Assembly (NCBI RefSeq): GCF_043641925.1
Contig: NZ_JBHZRU010000007.1
Coordinates: forward strand, 82,055-146,054
Reading direction: 5' to 3'
Length of the DNA stretch: 64,000 nt
Origin: Paenisporosarcina quisquiliarum_A
Lineage (GTDB): Bacteria; Bacillota; Bacilli; Bacillales_A; Planococcaceae
A program made the position numbers and the translations under genes. Under the pieces are notes generated by a model, which was not told the origin of the DNA, made no database searches, and worked only from the letters and a program-made list of their open reading frames with translations. This document shows, one piece after another, positions 16,376-26,271 of the stretch (position 1 is the first letter of the stretch; every line of letters starts with the position of its first letter).

Positions 16376-17590
16376 TTATGGAGTATAGTCAACACCAGGC
16401 GTATAACGATTACCCGCATTCCAAAGTAAATATTCATTAATACCAGCTTCATTTAATGCTTTAATCTGAGCTTCTACTTCAGCTTTGCCATATCTCAAAT
16501 AATTACCAGCACCTAGATAAGAAGCAGTGAAATCTTGAATCCAAGGTCGAGAAATTGGAGGATTTTCAAGTTTTGATAAAGTTGCATTCTCAGCTTTTGC
16601 ATATTCTTGTACAAGACGATACGGTTCTAAATCAGGTTTTTTAATACCGAAATAAGACGTCCAGTGACTTGGATAGATCATGGATGAAATGACATCGACA
16701 TTTGAAGAAATTTTGCTAAAGTTCTGTCCAATCCCTGGCGCTTCAGGCAATGTCGCAGAGTATCCAAAGATATCAACCGATACTTTAACACCATACGGCT
16801 TTAATTGCTCACGTGCATAAGCTACAAAGTCCGTAACAGCATTTACACGTTGTTGTACATCATCTTCTTTTGAAGTCGCGTAATCACCTTTACCGTATTT
16901 TAGCGTGTCTGAACGCGTTTCAAAACCTTCTGGGAAGCGTACATAATCAAATTGGATTTCTTGGAAGCCCATTTTAGCTGCTTCAATCGCAATTTGAACA
17001 TTATAATCCCACACTTCTTTCATGAATGGATTAACAAAAGCTTCTTTTCTACCATTCTTCCAAACGCTTGATCCTTCAACAAATGAAAGTTCTGGTTTAG
17101 CCTCTGCTAATGCAGTATCTTTAAAAACAACAACACGTGCAATTGGGTAAATTTGCTTTTCCTCTAATACTTCTAATACTTCACGAGGGTTTTTCATGTA
17201 TTTATTGCCAATATTTAAAGCTGCTAAAGGTGAATCTTCTGCTGGGACATATGTTAAATCACCAAAATCGTCTTTAATGTCGATAACCATGGCATTTAAA
17301 TCAGTAGTATCCATTAATTTTAATAAATCATTGAATCGTGCCCCACCTGCACTATGTCCAGTTACGTAAACACCACGGATTGCATCTGGGTATGTAAAAG
17401 TTAAACCTGAATCATATGTAAAAAGTGTCGATGCTGAAACCATTTCCTCATCTACTGCTACAAATCCATATGTACGTTCCGTAAAATCTGCTGAAGTCGC
17501 CTTTTTTTCTTCTGCAAAAGTTGCTTGTGATGTAGTTAAAAGACTAGTTGCTACAAGTGCGCTTATGCCAAACCATTTCATTGCTTTCAT
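16376..17590 (-). CDS. Secreted putative glycoside hydrolase (DUF4015)
   Basis: A protein of 404 residues with a Sec signal peptide (MKAMKWFGISALVATSLL, cleavage likely after ATFAE). The body resembles the DUF4015 family of putative glycosidases with a TIM-barrel fold: GVYVTGHSAGG, VIDIKDDFGDLTY, IYPIARVVVFKD, EIQFDYVRFPEG and VDVISSMIYPSHW. The Asp in FDYVRFPE is a likely active-site residue. Start ATG 17590 follows GAAAGGGTG; the longer frame to 17632 has no ribosome binding site. In B. subtilis this place holds yjbB/yjbC, so the gene is local to this lineage. The substrate is unknown. Confidence 0.8.
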   Translation of the reverse strand: MKAMKWFGISALVATSLLTTSQATFAEEKKATSADFTERTYGFVAVDEEMVSASTLFTYDSGLTFTYPDAIRGVYVTGHSAGGARFNDLLKLMDTTDLNAMVIDIKDDFGDLTYVPAEDSPLAALNIGNKYMKNPREVLEVLEEKQIYPIARVVVFKDTALAEAKPELSFVEGSSVWKNGRKEAFVNPFMKEVWDYNVQIAIEAAKMGFQEIQFDYVRFPEGFETRSDTLKYGKGDYATSKEDDVQQRVNAVTDFVAYAREQLKPYGVKVSVDIFGYSATLPEAPGIGQNFSKISSNVDVISSMIYPSHWTSYFGIKKPDLEPYRLVQEYAKAENATLSKLENPPISRPWIQDFTASYLGAGNYLRYGKAEVEAQIKALNEAGINEYLLWNAGNRYTPGVDYTP

Positions 17591-17780
17591 TCTAATATGA
17601 ACACCCTTTCTACTATACTCATATTTTAACAAGGTTATATCTGTAATAACAGGTCATATTGTCATAAATTATAGAAATATGTATGAATTTGAAGATTCTT
17701 TTTTTAATACTAGAAACAACATTGCTTATCATATTCTATTTAATAAAAAATGATAGTGTTTTGAAGAAAATTAATACATG

Positions 17781-17904
17781 TTGATTTACATTGCAGCGGA
17801 CGCTTTCCGCGGGCAAGACTTCAGCCGCTTCCTTCGCATGGCTCAGTCCAGGGTCTTCAGTTCTTGCTGATTCCGTCGGAGTCGCCGCCTCCATTCCAAT
17901 CAAC
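17781..17904. repeat. Interspersed repeat R1, copy 2
   Basis: Reverse orientation relative to copy 1: starts TTGATTTACATTGCAGCGGA with CGCTTTCCGC and ends GAGTCGCCGCCTCCATTCC then AATCAA. No coding frame. The flanking stretches (17591-17780 and 17905-18125) are AT-rich and show nothing else. Confidence 0.8.
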
Positions 17905-18128
17905 TGAAACCACATTGAATATAAAAATTTGAATCTGTATTTAACTCATTTAAGGAAATTCAAATAGACAATTTGTACATATTCAAAAAATGACATGTAG
18001 TGGCTACAATTGAATTAACTTCTCACTTCCATCTGTTTCTGCATCACACCTCTAGCTTCCAAACATGAAAGTGAGTTGAAACGAAATTTATGTATGGAAA
18101 TGATATTTCATTAGCAATCTGCTTTATA

Positions 18129-18161
18129 TAAAAAAAGCCACCCTATAAAAGGATGACTTTA
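18129..18161 (-). terminator. Terminator of the opp operon
   Basis: Minus-strand stem AAAGTCATCCT / AGGGTGGCTTT followed by a T run, 10 bp after the oppF stop. Confidence 0.8.
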
Positions 18162-18169
18162 ATTACCTA

Positions 18170-19111
18170 TTATACTCGTGATGCAGAAGTTAGTTTTAAA
18201 GATTCAAACTCACGTTCTGAACAGAATACAAAGTGTCCAGGCGTTACTTCACGCATTGCAATTTCTTCTCCGTCAGCATAGTTATGAGACGTCGGATCAT
18301 ACGATTTACGTACGCGTGTACGCTCATAGTTTGGATCTGGAAGTGGAATTGCTGATAATAACGATTGTGTATAAGGATGTAACGGATTGTTGTATAGCTC
18401 TTCAGCTGGTGCAAGCTCTACTAATTTACCGAAGTACATTACGCCAATACGGTCAGAAATGTATTTAACCATCGATAAATCATGGGCAATAAACAAATAC
18501 GTTAAACCTTTTTCTTCTTGTAATTCTTTAAGTAAGTTAACTACTTGAGCTTGGATTGACACGTCAAGTGCAGAGATCGGCTCATCCGCAATGATAAATT
18601 CTGGATCTACTGCTAGTGCACGAGCAATACCAAGACGTTGACGTTGTCCACCTGAGAACTCATGTGGATAACGGTTAGCGTGCTCTTTATTTAACCCTAC
18701 TGTTTCTAGTAATTCATGAACACGATCTTTACGTTCTTTAGCAGATTTCGTAATACCGTGAATATCCAAACCTTCTGCAATGATATCCATAACTTTCATA
18801 CGTGGATTTAATGATGCGTATGGATCTTGGAAAATCATTTGCATTTTACGATTGAAAATCTTCAAATCACCTTTAGATTTTTTACCATGCACATCAACGC
18901 CGTTGAATAATACTTCACCGTCAGTTGCATTGTAAAGACGAATAATTGAACGTCCAGTTGTAGATTTACCACAACCTGACTCTCCAACTAAACCAAGTGT
19001 TTCTCCGCGGTAAATATCAAAACTAATATCGTCAACCGCACGCACTTCGTTTGGTTTGCCTTGATTGAAATATTGTTTTAAATTTTTAATTTCAAGCAAT
19101 TTTTCAGCCAT
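18170..19111 (-). CDS. oppF: Oligopeptide ABC transporter ATP-binding protein OppF
   Basis: One of two ATPases that energise oligopeptide import. Walker A is GESGCGKSTTGR, the signature FSGGQRQRLGIAR, and Walker B DPEFIIADEP with the following SALDVS. The C-terminal oligopeptide-specific extension (HPYTQSLLSAIPLPDP) is present. The start ATG overlaps the oppD stop by one base. It is the last gene of oppABCDF and ends at a terminator. Confidence 0.95.
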   Translation of the reverse strand: MAEKLLEIKNLKQYFNQGKPNEVRAVDDISFDIYRGETLGLVGESGCGKSTTGRSIIRLYNATDGEVLFNGVDVHGKKSKGDLKIFNRKMQMIFQDPYASLNPRMKVMDIIAEGLDIHGITKSAKERKDRVHELLETVGLNKEHANRYPHEFSGGQRQRLGIARALAVDPEFIIADEPISALDVSIQAQVVNLLKELQEEKGLTYLFIAHDLSMVKYISDRIGVMYFGKLVELAPAEELYNNPLHPYTQSLLSAIPLPDPNYERTRVRKSYDPTSHNYADGEEIAMREVTPGHFVFCSEREFESLKLTSASRV

Positions 19112-20166
19112 CAGTGCGCACCTCCTTCATAGTAGCGACTACCAGGGAACTTTTTCATACGTTCAATAATAGCTGCTGGTGGTTCAACTTGTGGTGCATC
19201 TGGGTGTAATAACCAAGTAGATGCGAAATGAGTATCGCTTACTTGGAATACAGGTGGTGCTTGTTCGATATCAATTGCTAGTGCATATTCGCTTCGTATA
19301 GCAAATGCATCCCCTTTAGGAGGATCTAACAAGTCCGGTGGTGTACCTGGAATTGCATATAGTTTAGCATCCTCTGTATCTAGTGATGGCATAGAACTTA
19401 ATAATCCCCAAGTATAAGGATGTTGTGGGTTATAGAAAATTTCATCTACTGTACCCATTTCAACAATTCGTCCACCATACATAACTGCTACGCGGTCTGC
19501 TACGTTTGCTACTACACCTAAATCATGTGTAATGAAGATAATTGAAGTATCAATTTTCTTCTGTAAGTCTTTCATCAATTCCAAAATTTGAGCTTGGATA
19601 GTAACATCAAGTGCAGTTGTAGGCTCATCCGCAATCAAAATTTGTGGGTTACATGCTAGTGCAATCGCAATAACAATACGTTGTCGCTGTCCACCAGAGA
19701 ATTGGTGTGGGTATTGCTTAATACGCAATTCAGGTTTAGGCATCCCTACCATACGTAGTAGGTCAATCGCAATTTTACGAGCTTCTGTTTTACCAACACC
19801 TTGGTGTTTTAACAACGGCTCGGTAATTTGTCTACCAATTGTCATTGTTGGGTTTAATGAAGTCATTGGATCTTGGAAAATCATCGAGATGTCTTTCCCA
19901 CGAATCTTTTGCATTTGTTTATCTGAAAGTTTTGTTAAATCTTTTCCATTAAATAAAATCTCGCCACTCTTAAATTCTGAACTTGATTCTGGTAAAAGAC
20001 GCATAATTGCTTTTGTAGTAACGGATTTACCTGAACCCGATTCTCCAACAATCGCTAACGTTTCCCCTTTTAGCAAGTCGAAGTTAACACCACGGATGGC
20101 TTTAACTTCACCTGCAAAAGTATGGAAGGAAAGCTGAAGGTCTTTTACTTCTAAGATTTTTTCCAT
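19111..20166 (-). CDS. oppD: Oligopeptide ABC transporter ATP-binding protein OppD
   Basis: Second ATPase of the Opp system, 351 residues. Walker A GESGSGKSVTTK, signature FSGGQRQRIVIA and Walker B PQILIADEP are intact. The C-terminal tail has PPDLLDPPKGDAFAIRSEYA and VSDTHFASTWLLHPDAP, as in B. subtilis OppD, rather than the cysteine cluster seen in many homologues. Spacing to oppC is 15 bp. Confidence 0.95.
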   Translation of the reverse strand: MEKILEVKDLQLSFHTFAGEVKAIRGVNFDLLKGETLAIVGESGSGKSVTTKAIMRLLPESSSEFKSGEILFNGKDLTKLSDKQMQKIRGKDISMIFQDPMTSLNPTMTIGRQITEPLLKHQGVGKTEARKIAIDLLRMVGMPKPELRIKQYPHQFSGGQRQRIVIAIALACNPQILIADEPTTALDVTIQAQILELMKDLQKKIDTSIIFITHDLGVVANVADRVAVMYGGRIVEMGTVDEIFYNPQHPYTWGLLSSMPSLDTEDAKLYAIPGTPPDLLDPPKGDAFAIRSEYALAIDIEQAPPVFQVSDTHFASTWLLHPDAPQVEPPAAIIERMKKFPGSRYYEGGAH

Positions 20167-20181
20167 AGTCGCTTCCCCCTA

Positions 20182-21207
20182 TTAGTCTTTCATTTTCGGA
20201 TCAAATGCATCACGTAATCCGTCACCCAGTAAGTTAAATGCAATCATTAATATACTCAAAACTAATGCTGGGAAGAACAAGATATGTGGCTGGAATTCAA
20301 GCAATTGTATACCATCATTGATTAATGTACCAAGTGATGCAGCTGGTGCTTGTAAACCTAGACCAATAAAGCTTAGGAATGCCTCGAAGAAAATGGCACC
20401 TGGGATCGTGAACATTGTATTGATGATAATAATTCCTAAAATGTTAGGAAGCAAATGTTTTAGTATAATTCGATTGTTACTAGCACCTAATGTGCGAGAT
20501 GCTAAAACGAATTCCTGGTTTTTAAATCTAAATACTTGACCACGAACAATTCGCGACATGCCTATCCAACCAGTTAAACTGATCGCGATAATAATCGCGG
20601 TTACACCTGGTTCCATAACCATGATCATTAAAATAACGACAATTAAGTTAGGAATACCGATTAAAATCTCAACAACACGTTGCATCATATCATCAACACG
20701 TCCACCGTAATAAGCAGATATGCCTCCGTATGCTACACCAATAACCATGTCAATTAAAGCAGCCATAAACGCGATGAATAATGAAATTTGAGTACCTGCC
20801 CATACACGAGAGAACATATCTCGTCCTAAACCATCAGTACCAATCCAATAATAAACTTCAGGATCAACATTCTTCAATTCATATAAATCTACTTCTTCAC
20901 CAGCAAGTAGTCCGTGACCATCTAAAATTCCTAAGTTTTCAAATCCAGGCACTTTTGGAGGAAGATTTGCGTGAGTAATTGTTTGTACTTCCCCATCATG
21001 AGGACTAATCATTGGTCCTATAAACGCCATTAAAATAATTAATAGTAAAACGACCATACTAATGATCGCAGCTTTGTTTTTACGGATACGCAACCAAGCA
21101 TCTTGCCAGAAACTTAAACTTGGTTTTGAAATTCTTTCAGCTTGACTTTTATCTATCGTAACTCTTTCAAAAGAGCCTTCAGGTAGCTTATCAAGATTTT
21201 GTGTCAT
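20182..21207 (-). CDS. oppC: Oligopeptide ABC transporter permease OppC
   Basis: Inner-membrane permease of 341 residues. A cytosolic N-terminus of about 45 residues precedes the first membrane helix, followed by a large outside loop and then five helices. The EAA-type coupling motif is in EFVLASRTLGASNNRIILKHLLPN. The start overlaps the oppB stop by one base. Confidence 0.94.
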   Translation of the reverse strand: MTQNLDKLPEGSFERVTIDKSQAERISKPSLSFWQDAWLRIRKNKAAIISMVVLLLIILMAFIGPMISPHDGEVQTITHANLPPKVPGFENLGILDGHGLLAGEEVDLYELKNVDPEVYYWIGTDGLGRDMFSRVWAGTQISLFIAFMAALIDMVIGVAYGGISAYYGGRVDDMMQRVVEILIGIPNLIVVILMIMVMEPGVTAIIIAISLTGWIGMSRIVRGQVFRFKNQEFVLASRTLGASNNRIILKHLLPNILGIIIINTMFTIPGAIFFEAFLSFIGLGLQAPAASLGTLINDGIQLLEFQPHILFFPALVLSILMIAFNLLGDGLRDAFDPKMKD

Positions 21208-22139
21208 TAACTATCTCCTCCTGATAAACGAATACGTGGATCAATAATTCCGTAAAGAATATCTACTAATAAAATAATACCGATAAGGAATACAGAGAAG
21301 AACAAAGTAGTTCCCATTATGATTGAAAAGTCATTTACCATAATAGAACGAACAAATTGTTCACCAATTCCTGGTATTGCAAAGATTTTTTCGATAACAA
21401 GTGAACCAGTCAGTAACCCAGCAGCTAAAGGCCCCATTACAGTTACAAGTGGAATCATCGCATTACGGAAAGCATGTTTAAATGCAACTTCATATCCGTT
21501 AGCACCTTTAGACTTAGCTAAAGTAATGTAGTCTGAGCTTAATACTTCAATCATTTCTGTACGAATGAAACGAGCTGAAATTGCTAATGGACCCATCGCT
21601 AAAGCTAGTGACGGTAACACACTGGATTTAAATCCATCATTCCATAAAGCTACCGGGAAAAAGTCAAATCGTACTGCTAACCAATATTGTAACATCGCAG
21701 CAAATACGAACGACGGTATGGATATTCCAAGAATAGATACTATCGTACTTCCATAATCCCAGAAACTATTTTGTTTAAGTGCGGCGATCATACCTAATAT
21801 GATTCCGATTGTTACACCGAAGAACATAGCTTGGGCACCTAATTGCATAGATGGTCCTAAACGTTTAATAATTAGATCGGTTACGTCTGCACCTTTAAAA
21901 GCAAACGAATTCCCCAAATCACCTTGCACAAGATTAAGCATATAAATTCCATACTGAACTGGAACGGGTTTGTCTAAACCATATTTCGCTTCAACTATTG
22001 CTAGTTGCGCAGGGGATAGTTTTTCAGCGGAGCTAATAGGGGAACCTGGTAGTGTTTTCATTAAGAAAAATGTAGCCGTCGCAATCAGGAAAAGAGTAAT
22101 AAACATGTAAAACACTCGTTTAATAATATACTTTGTCAT
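21207..22139 (-). CDS. oppB: Oligopeptide ABC transporter permease OppB
   Basis: Permease of 310 residues with six predicted membrane helices, beginning MTKYIIKRVFYMFITLFLI. The coupling motif is in DYITLAKSKGANGYEVAFKHAFRNA. It pairs with OppC to form the membrane channel. A stem-loop between oppA and oppB (22272-22316) probably lowers expression relative to the binding protein. Confidence 0.94.
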   Translation of the reverse strand: MTKYIIKRVFYMFITLFLIATATFFLMKTLPGSPISSAEKLSPAQLAIVEAKYGLDKPVPVQYGIYMLNLVQGDLGNSFAFKGADVTDLIIKRLGPSMQLGAQAMFFGVTIGIILGMIAALKQNSFWDYGSTIVSILGISIPSFVFAAMLQYWLAVRFDFFPVALWNDGFKSSVLPSLALAMGPLAISARFIRTEMIEVLSSDYITLAKSKGANGYEVAFKHAFRNAMIPLVTVMGPLAAGLLTGSLVIEKIFAIPGIGEQFVRSIMVNDFSIIMGTTLFFSVFLIGIILLVDILYGIIDPRIRLSGGDS

Positions 22140-22271
22140 CTTCGCACCTCCTAAAAAATAAAAACATTTTAAATATACTTTAAGTCTATTATCTATATAA
22201 ACAGATTAAACTAGTTATTTGCAACATTAATTTTTGAAAACAGGAAATTTTTTGTGAATTCACACTCATTT

Positions 22272-22316
22272 AAAAAGAGAGTATATGGGCCCTATTGGAA
22301 TCCATATACTCTCTAA
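22272..22316 (-). terminator. oppA-oppB intergenic stem-loop (partial terminator)
   Basis: A 13-bp perfect stem, AGAGAGTATATGG (22276-22288) with CCATATACTCTCT (22302-22314), then a short T run. Such a structure inside the operon is expected to give more oppA than oppBCDF mRNA. Confidence 0.8.
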
Positions 22317-22343
22317 CTATGAGATTTTTAAAAGATTAAAAAA

Positions 22344-24050
22344 TTATTCTTTACCTTCGATGAAAGCCCACTTGTAGCTATAGTCTCCACCGAATTGGTG
22401 AGATACAACACCTTTTACGTATGGTTTTACAAGTTGCATAGTACCACGTTGATAGTTAGGTGAGATACCGAAATCTTCTCCAACAAGAATTTTTTCAGCT
22501 TCAGCCATTGCGTTCCAACGAGCTTCAGCATCAGTAGCTAATTCACCAGCAGCAGCAGTGATTAACTCATCGTACTTAGGATTTGAGTAAGACATCATGT
22601 TGTTTCCACCATCAGTCACGAACAAGTTCATGAATGTGTATGGATCTTGGAAGTCAGGACCCCATCCAGCACTTTGAATATCGTAATCTTGAGCAGTATC
22701 AAGGTCTAAACGTACAGCGAATGGTACTTGTTTAAGGTTAAGAGTTAACCCTTCAAGAGTACCTTCCATTTGTGATTTGAAGTACTCGTCCATTTTCTTA
22801 GAAAGATCCGAGTCTCCACCAAGTAATTCAAGTGACAATTCAGTAACACCTAGCTCAGCTAAACCTTTTTCCCAAGCAGCTTTCGCTTCTTCTGGGTTGT
22901 AAGCAACTAAGTCGCCGTTGATATCACGGAAGTCATTAGCGTTCTCATCAAAAGTGAATTCAGCAGGTACTAAATAGTTAGCAGCTACAGAACCATTATT
23001 TAATACTACGTTTACTAAATCTTCTTTGTTGTAAGATTTAGCGATTGCTTCACGAATATTTTTGTTAGCAAGAGGTGTTGGTTTACCATTACGCTCTTGG
23101 TTAAATTTGAAGTAGAATACTACTGAATCTTTTTCTTTTAGTAATTCTGGGTCATTTGCATATTGTGCAGCAAACTCACCTGAAAGACCTGTGCGGTCAA
23201 CTTCACCAGTTTTGTAAAGGTTAACTGCAGTTGCAGTTTCTTTAACTACGTCGTAGTTAATTTGAGTAAGTTTTACATTTTCTGCATCCCAGTACTGATC
23301 ATTTTTAACTAATGACCAAGAAGATCCTGTTCCATCCCACTCAGTAAGAGTGAAAGGTCCATTAGAAATCAAAGTATCTGAGTTTGTAGCATAAGCGTCA
23401 CCTTGTTCAGTAACGAATTTTTCATTAAGTGGTAAGTAAGTTCCGAAAGCCATTAAAGATAGGAAGTAAGGAACTGGTTTTTCTAAAGTTACTTCTAAAG
23501 TTTTTTCGTCAAGCGCTTTAACACCTAGTTCGTTAAAGTCAACTGAACCTTCAGAAATTTCTGTAGCGTTTTTAAGTACGCCAGCCATCATGTATGGACC
23601 GTACTCAGATGCAGTGTCAGGGTTCATTGCACGTTTCCATGCGAACTCGAAATCACCAGCAGTTACAGCATCACCGTTAGACCATTTAGCGTCACGGATT
23701 TTGAATGTGTAAACTAAACCATCTTCAGAAACTGTTGGCTCTGCTTCAGCCATAGCTGGAACAGCAACATTTTCTTGGTTCAAACGGTATAAACCTTCAG
23801 CTACGTTGTTTAAAAGATCAAATCCTACTGAATCTGTTACAAGTGAAGAATCCATTGTTGGAATCTCTGAACCTGCGATAAGATTAAGAATTTGCTCCTC
23901 TTCAACTTCAACTACATCTTCTGAACCATTGTCTTCACCTTTATCAGATGGTGCAGCTGGTTCGTTGTCTTCGTCGCCGCCACATGCAGCTAAGAAAACA
24001 CTAAGTACTAACATTAGGCTTAATAGCCAAACTAACTTGCTCTTCTTCAC
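22344..24050 (-). CDS. oppA: Oligopeptide-binding lipoprotein OppA
   Basis: Extracellular binding protein of the Opp importer (568 residues). Signal peptide with lipobox LAAC, then a Glu/Asp-rich linker and the family-5 solute-binding fold (YTFKIRDAKWSNGDAVTAGDF, WDAENVKLTQINYDVV). Start GTG 24050 was chosen because AAGGGGG lies 8 bases upstream; the longer frame to 24089 crosses that site. First gene of the operon. It supplies peptides for nutrition and, in Bacillus, for peptide signalling. Confidence 0.94.
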   Translation of the reverse strand: MKKSKLVWLLSLMLVLSVFLAACGGDEDNEPAAPSDKGEDNGSEDVVEVEEEQILNLIAGSEIPTMDSSLVTDSVGFDLLNNVAEGLYRLNQENVAVPAMAEAEPTVSEDGLVYTFKIRDAKWSNGDAVTAGDFEFAWKRAMNPDTASEYGPYMMAGVLKNATEISEGSVDFNELGVKALDEKTLEVTLEKPVPYFLSLMAFGTYLPLNEKFVTEQGDAYATNSDTLISNGPFTLTEWDGTGSSWSLVKNDQYWDAENVKLTQINYDVVKETATAVNLYKTGEVDRTGLSGEFAAQYANDPELLKEKDSVVFYFKFNQERNGKPTPLANKNIREAIAKSYNKEDLVNVVLNNGSVAANYLVPAEFTFDENANDFRDINGDLVAYNPEEAKAAWEKGLAELGVTELSLELLGGDSDLSKKMDEYFKSQMEGTLEGLTLNLKQVPFAVRLDLDTAQDYDIQSAGWGPDFQDPYTFMNLFVTDGGNNMMSYSNPKYDELITAAAGELATDAEARWNAMAEAEKILVGEDFGISPNYQRGTMQLVKPYVKGVVSHQFGGDYSYKWAFIEGKE

Positions 24051-24177
24051 AAAGTTGACCCCCTTAAGTTTTCTGAAAAATTGGTACAATGTTTATTATA
24101 CATAATCTAAAAAATCTGTACAGTCTTTTTTTGAATATTATTTACACTTATGTAACAGAAAGATTACAGAAAGATAA

Positions 24178-24206
24178 CAGAACCCTTGGCATAAAGGGGT
24201 TTTTTA
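24178..24206 (+). terminator. Orphan plus-strand terminator before the DUF3899 gene
   Basis: AACCCTT (24181-24187) pairs with AAGGGGTT, followed by six T. No gene lies upstream on this strand, so it either ends a short leader RNA or blocks antisense transcription from the oppA promoter region. Confidence 0.5.
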
Positions 24207-24293
24207 AGAATTGTGAATATTTAATTCCTTGTGGAAATTTTTGATTTTTTCTATCAATTCTAATACAATATTAAAAGGATTGAGGTGTATAAC

Positions 24294-24638
24294 TTGAAAA
24301 AGAAGTTCGTAATATTTGTTGTTTTGCAAATATTGATTGTGACAATCATGTTTCTGTACTACCAAAAGGTGGGTTTAACTCCATATATTAATTCATCGTT
24401 TTTCGTTGGAGGAATACTTGTTTTTATTGGACTAATTATTTATGTTGTTTCAAATGGATTTTTTGATATCTTCACGATGAGCATGAGAAAAGCATTTACT
24501 CCTAAACGTTATCAAAAAGAAACGGAATCAATGCGATCTCCATCAGATATTTTAGATTTTCCTTATATTCCATTTTTCCAACTAGGTGGGTCCATTTTAC
24601 TTTGTATGTTCGTGGCTTTAGCAATTTATTTCATGTAA
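24294..24638 (+). CDS. DUF3899 membrane protein
   Basis: A small membrane protein of 114 residues with three hydrophobic segments: residues 4-21, 31-52 and 92-111. Between the second and third is a basic, cytosol-facing loop (MRKAFTPKRYQKETESM), as in DUF3899 proteins. No catalytic motif. The start is TTG 24294 with GAGGTG 6 bases upstream; the GTG at 24285 lies inside that site. It stands alone between oppA and trpS. Function unknown. Confidence 0.75.
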   Translation: MKKKFVIFVVLQILIVTIMFLYYQKVGLTPYINSSFFVGGILVFIGLIIYVVSNGFFDIFTMSMRKAFTPKRYQKETESMRSPSDILDFPYIPFFQLGGSILLCMFVALAIYFM

Positions 24639-24695
24639 TTTTTTTTACTTGATTTTGGAGTTTCTTCTATAATATAATAACAATCAAAATATACG

Positions 24696-24942
24696 TTAAT
24701 TGCTAAGACGAAGAGTAGTACATTTGAACGGGCAGTTTAGAGAATCTGTGGATGGTGAAAACAGATCTTCCCTTCAAATCGAATGGACTTCAGAGCATAT
24801 TCGGCGAACTTGAACAAGTGTAGTCGAATACGTCCCCTTCACGTTACGAAGTTAAAGAGGTCAAGAAACTTTGACAATCTGGGTGGTACCACGGATTCAC
24901 ACATCATTCGTCCCTTGTTAGGGAGATTGATGTGTTTTTTTA
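24696..24942 (+). promoter_or_regulatory. T-box leader of trpS
   Basis: A tRNA-sensing riboswitch. Stem I has the AGAGTAGTA region near 24713 and a candidate specifier codon TGG (Trp) at 24784-24786. The T-box sequence TGGGTGGTACCACG at 24880-24893 pairs with the tRNA acceptor end in the antiterminator. The competing terminator ACACATCA / TGATGTGT with a T run ends near 24941. Uncharged tRNA-Trp should open trpS expression. Confidence 0.93.
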
Positions 24943-24962
24943 TATTTAAGGAGGAATTAAAC

Positions 24963-25949
24963 ATGAAAAAGATTTTTTCAGGTGTCCAACCGACCGGAGT
25001 TGTTACGATAGGGAACTATATCGGCGCATTCCGTCAATTTACAAAATTACAAGATGAATACGATTGTTTATTTTGTATTGTAGATCAACATGCGATTACT
25101 GTTCCGCAAGATCGATTAAAGCTTAGAGAATCTATCCGTTCTCTTGCGGCTCTTTATTTAGCAGTTGGCATTGACCCACAAAAAGCTACGCTGTTCATTC
25201 AATCTGAAGTTCCAGCACATGCTCAGGCGGGTTGGATTATGCAATGTATTTCTTACATTGGCGAACTTGAGCGTATGACTCAATTCAAAGATAAGAGTGC
25301 AGGAAAAGATGGCGTATCTGCTTCTTTATTAACCTACCCTCCTCTTATGGCAGCTGATATTCTTCTTTACCAAACAGATATTGTTCCAGTTGGAGATGAT
25401 CAGAAACAACATGTTGAGTTAACACGTGATTTAGCAGAACGTTTTAACAAGCGTTATAACGATATTTTAACCATTCCAGAGATTCGCTTACCGAAAAATG
25501 GCGCTCGAATTAAATCACTTCAAGATCCGTTAAAGAAGATGAGTAAATCAGATCCAAATAAAAAATCTACAATCACATTATTGGATACCCCTAAAGAAAT
25601 CGAGAAGAAAATTAAAAGTGCAGTTACAGACTCTGAAGGTATTGTTGCTTTTGATGTTGAGAATAAACCAGGAGTATCAAATCTGTTAATCATTGAATCA
25701 GCTTTAACGGGAACGTCAATTGAAAATTTAGTTACACAATATGAAGGTGTTGGATATGGAGATTTTAAAGCATCAGTCGCTAAAAGTGTTATTGATCATC
25801 TAACTCCGATACAAGAACGATATGAAACTCTTCTCCATTCAGAACAATTGGATAACATATTGGATGAAGGAGCGAGAAAAGCAAATGCCATGGCGTTGAA
25901 AACTCTTAAAAAAATGGAGAACGCGATGGGCTTGGGAAGAAAACGATAA
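24963..25949 (+). CDS. trpS: Tryptophan--tRNA ligase
   Basis: Class I aminoacyl-tRNA synthetase of 328 residues. The HIGH-like motif is in PTGVVTIGNYIG and the KMSKS loop reads KKMSKSDP. The usual VDQHAIT and VGDDQKQHVELTRD segments are present. Start ATG 24963 follows AAGGAGG; the frame continues upstream into the T-box leader but that part is not translated. Regulated by the T-box at 24696-24942. Confidence 0.97.
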   Translation: MKKIFSGVQPTGVVTIGNYIGAFRQFTKLQDEYDCLFCIVDQHAITVPQDRLKLRESIRSLAALYLAVGIDPQKATLFIQSEVPAHAQAGWIMQCISYIGELERMTQFKDKSAGKDGVSASLLTYPPLMAADILLYQTDIVPVGDDQKQHVELTRDLAERFNKRYNDILTIPEIRLPKNGARIKSLQDPLKKMSKSDPNKKSTITLLDTPKEIEKKIKSAVTDSEGIVAFDVENKPGVSNLLIIESALTGTSIENLVTQYEGVGYGDFKASVAKSVIDHLTPIQERYETLLHSEQLDNILDEGARKANAMALKTLKKMENAMGLGRKR

Positions 25950-26124
25950 TCGCTAAAAGTACAAAAGAACAAACGAATACGAAAAAATCGGGTGTCTGGA
26001 AGATAAATAGCCAGACACTTTTCCATGAGTACCCTAGAGATCGATAGTTCATATATAGCAACACATGTGTGCAACTAATTACGACGAGAATATAACAAGC
26101 AACAAAAGCCATCCATTTAGCCAA
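25906..26124 (-). CDS. Small two-helix membrane protein
   Basis: A 72-residue protein with two long hydrophobic segments (about 4-24 and 46-66) separated by YMNYRSLGYSWKSVWLFIFQ, ending SPSRSPFF. Start TTG 26124 was chosen because AAAAGG lies at proper spacing; ATG 26133 abuts that sequence. Its 3' end overlaps the convergent trpS stop by 44 bp. Composition and good start site favour a real gene, but no family is recognised. Confidence 0.5.
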   Translation of the reverse strand: MAKWMAFVACYILVVISCTHVLLYMNYRSLGYSWKSVWLFIFQTPDFFVFVCSFVLLAIIVFFPSPSRSPFF

Positions 26125-26196
26125 GTACCGCATCCTTTTGTACTAGCATATGATTGGTTCTATACCTTCATACAAAATTGGTTTTTTGTTTATATG

Positions 26197-26231
26197 AAAT
26201 CCCCACAACTATGAGAAGTTGTGGGGATTTT
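26197..26231. terminator. Stem-loop, near-identical to the one at 26427
   Basis: AAATCCCCACAACT (26197-26210) pairs with AGTTGTGGGGATTT (26217-26230). It may terminate trpS. The same stem recurs 230 bp downstream. Confidence 0.65.
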
Positions 26232-26271
26232 AAATTCTAATGGAAATCATCAATTAATGTATTTTGTGATG

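Noticed and set aside
24783..24962. A longer N-terminus for TrpS starting at 24783.
   Set aside because: This stretch is the T-box leader; the family start and AAGGAGG are at 24963.
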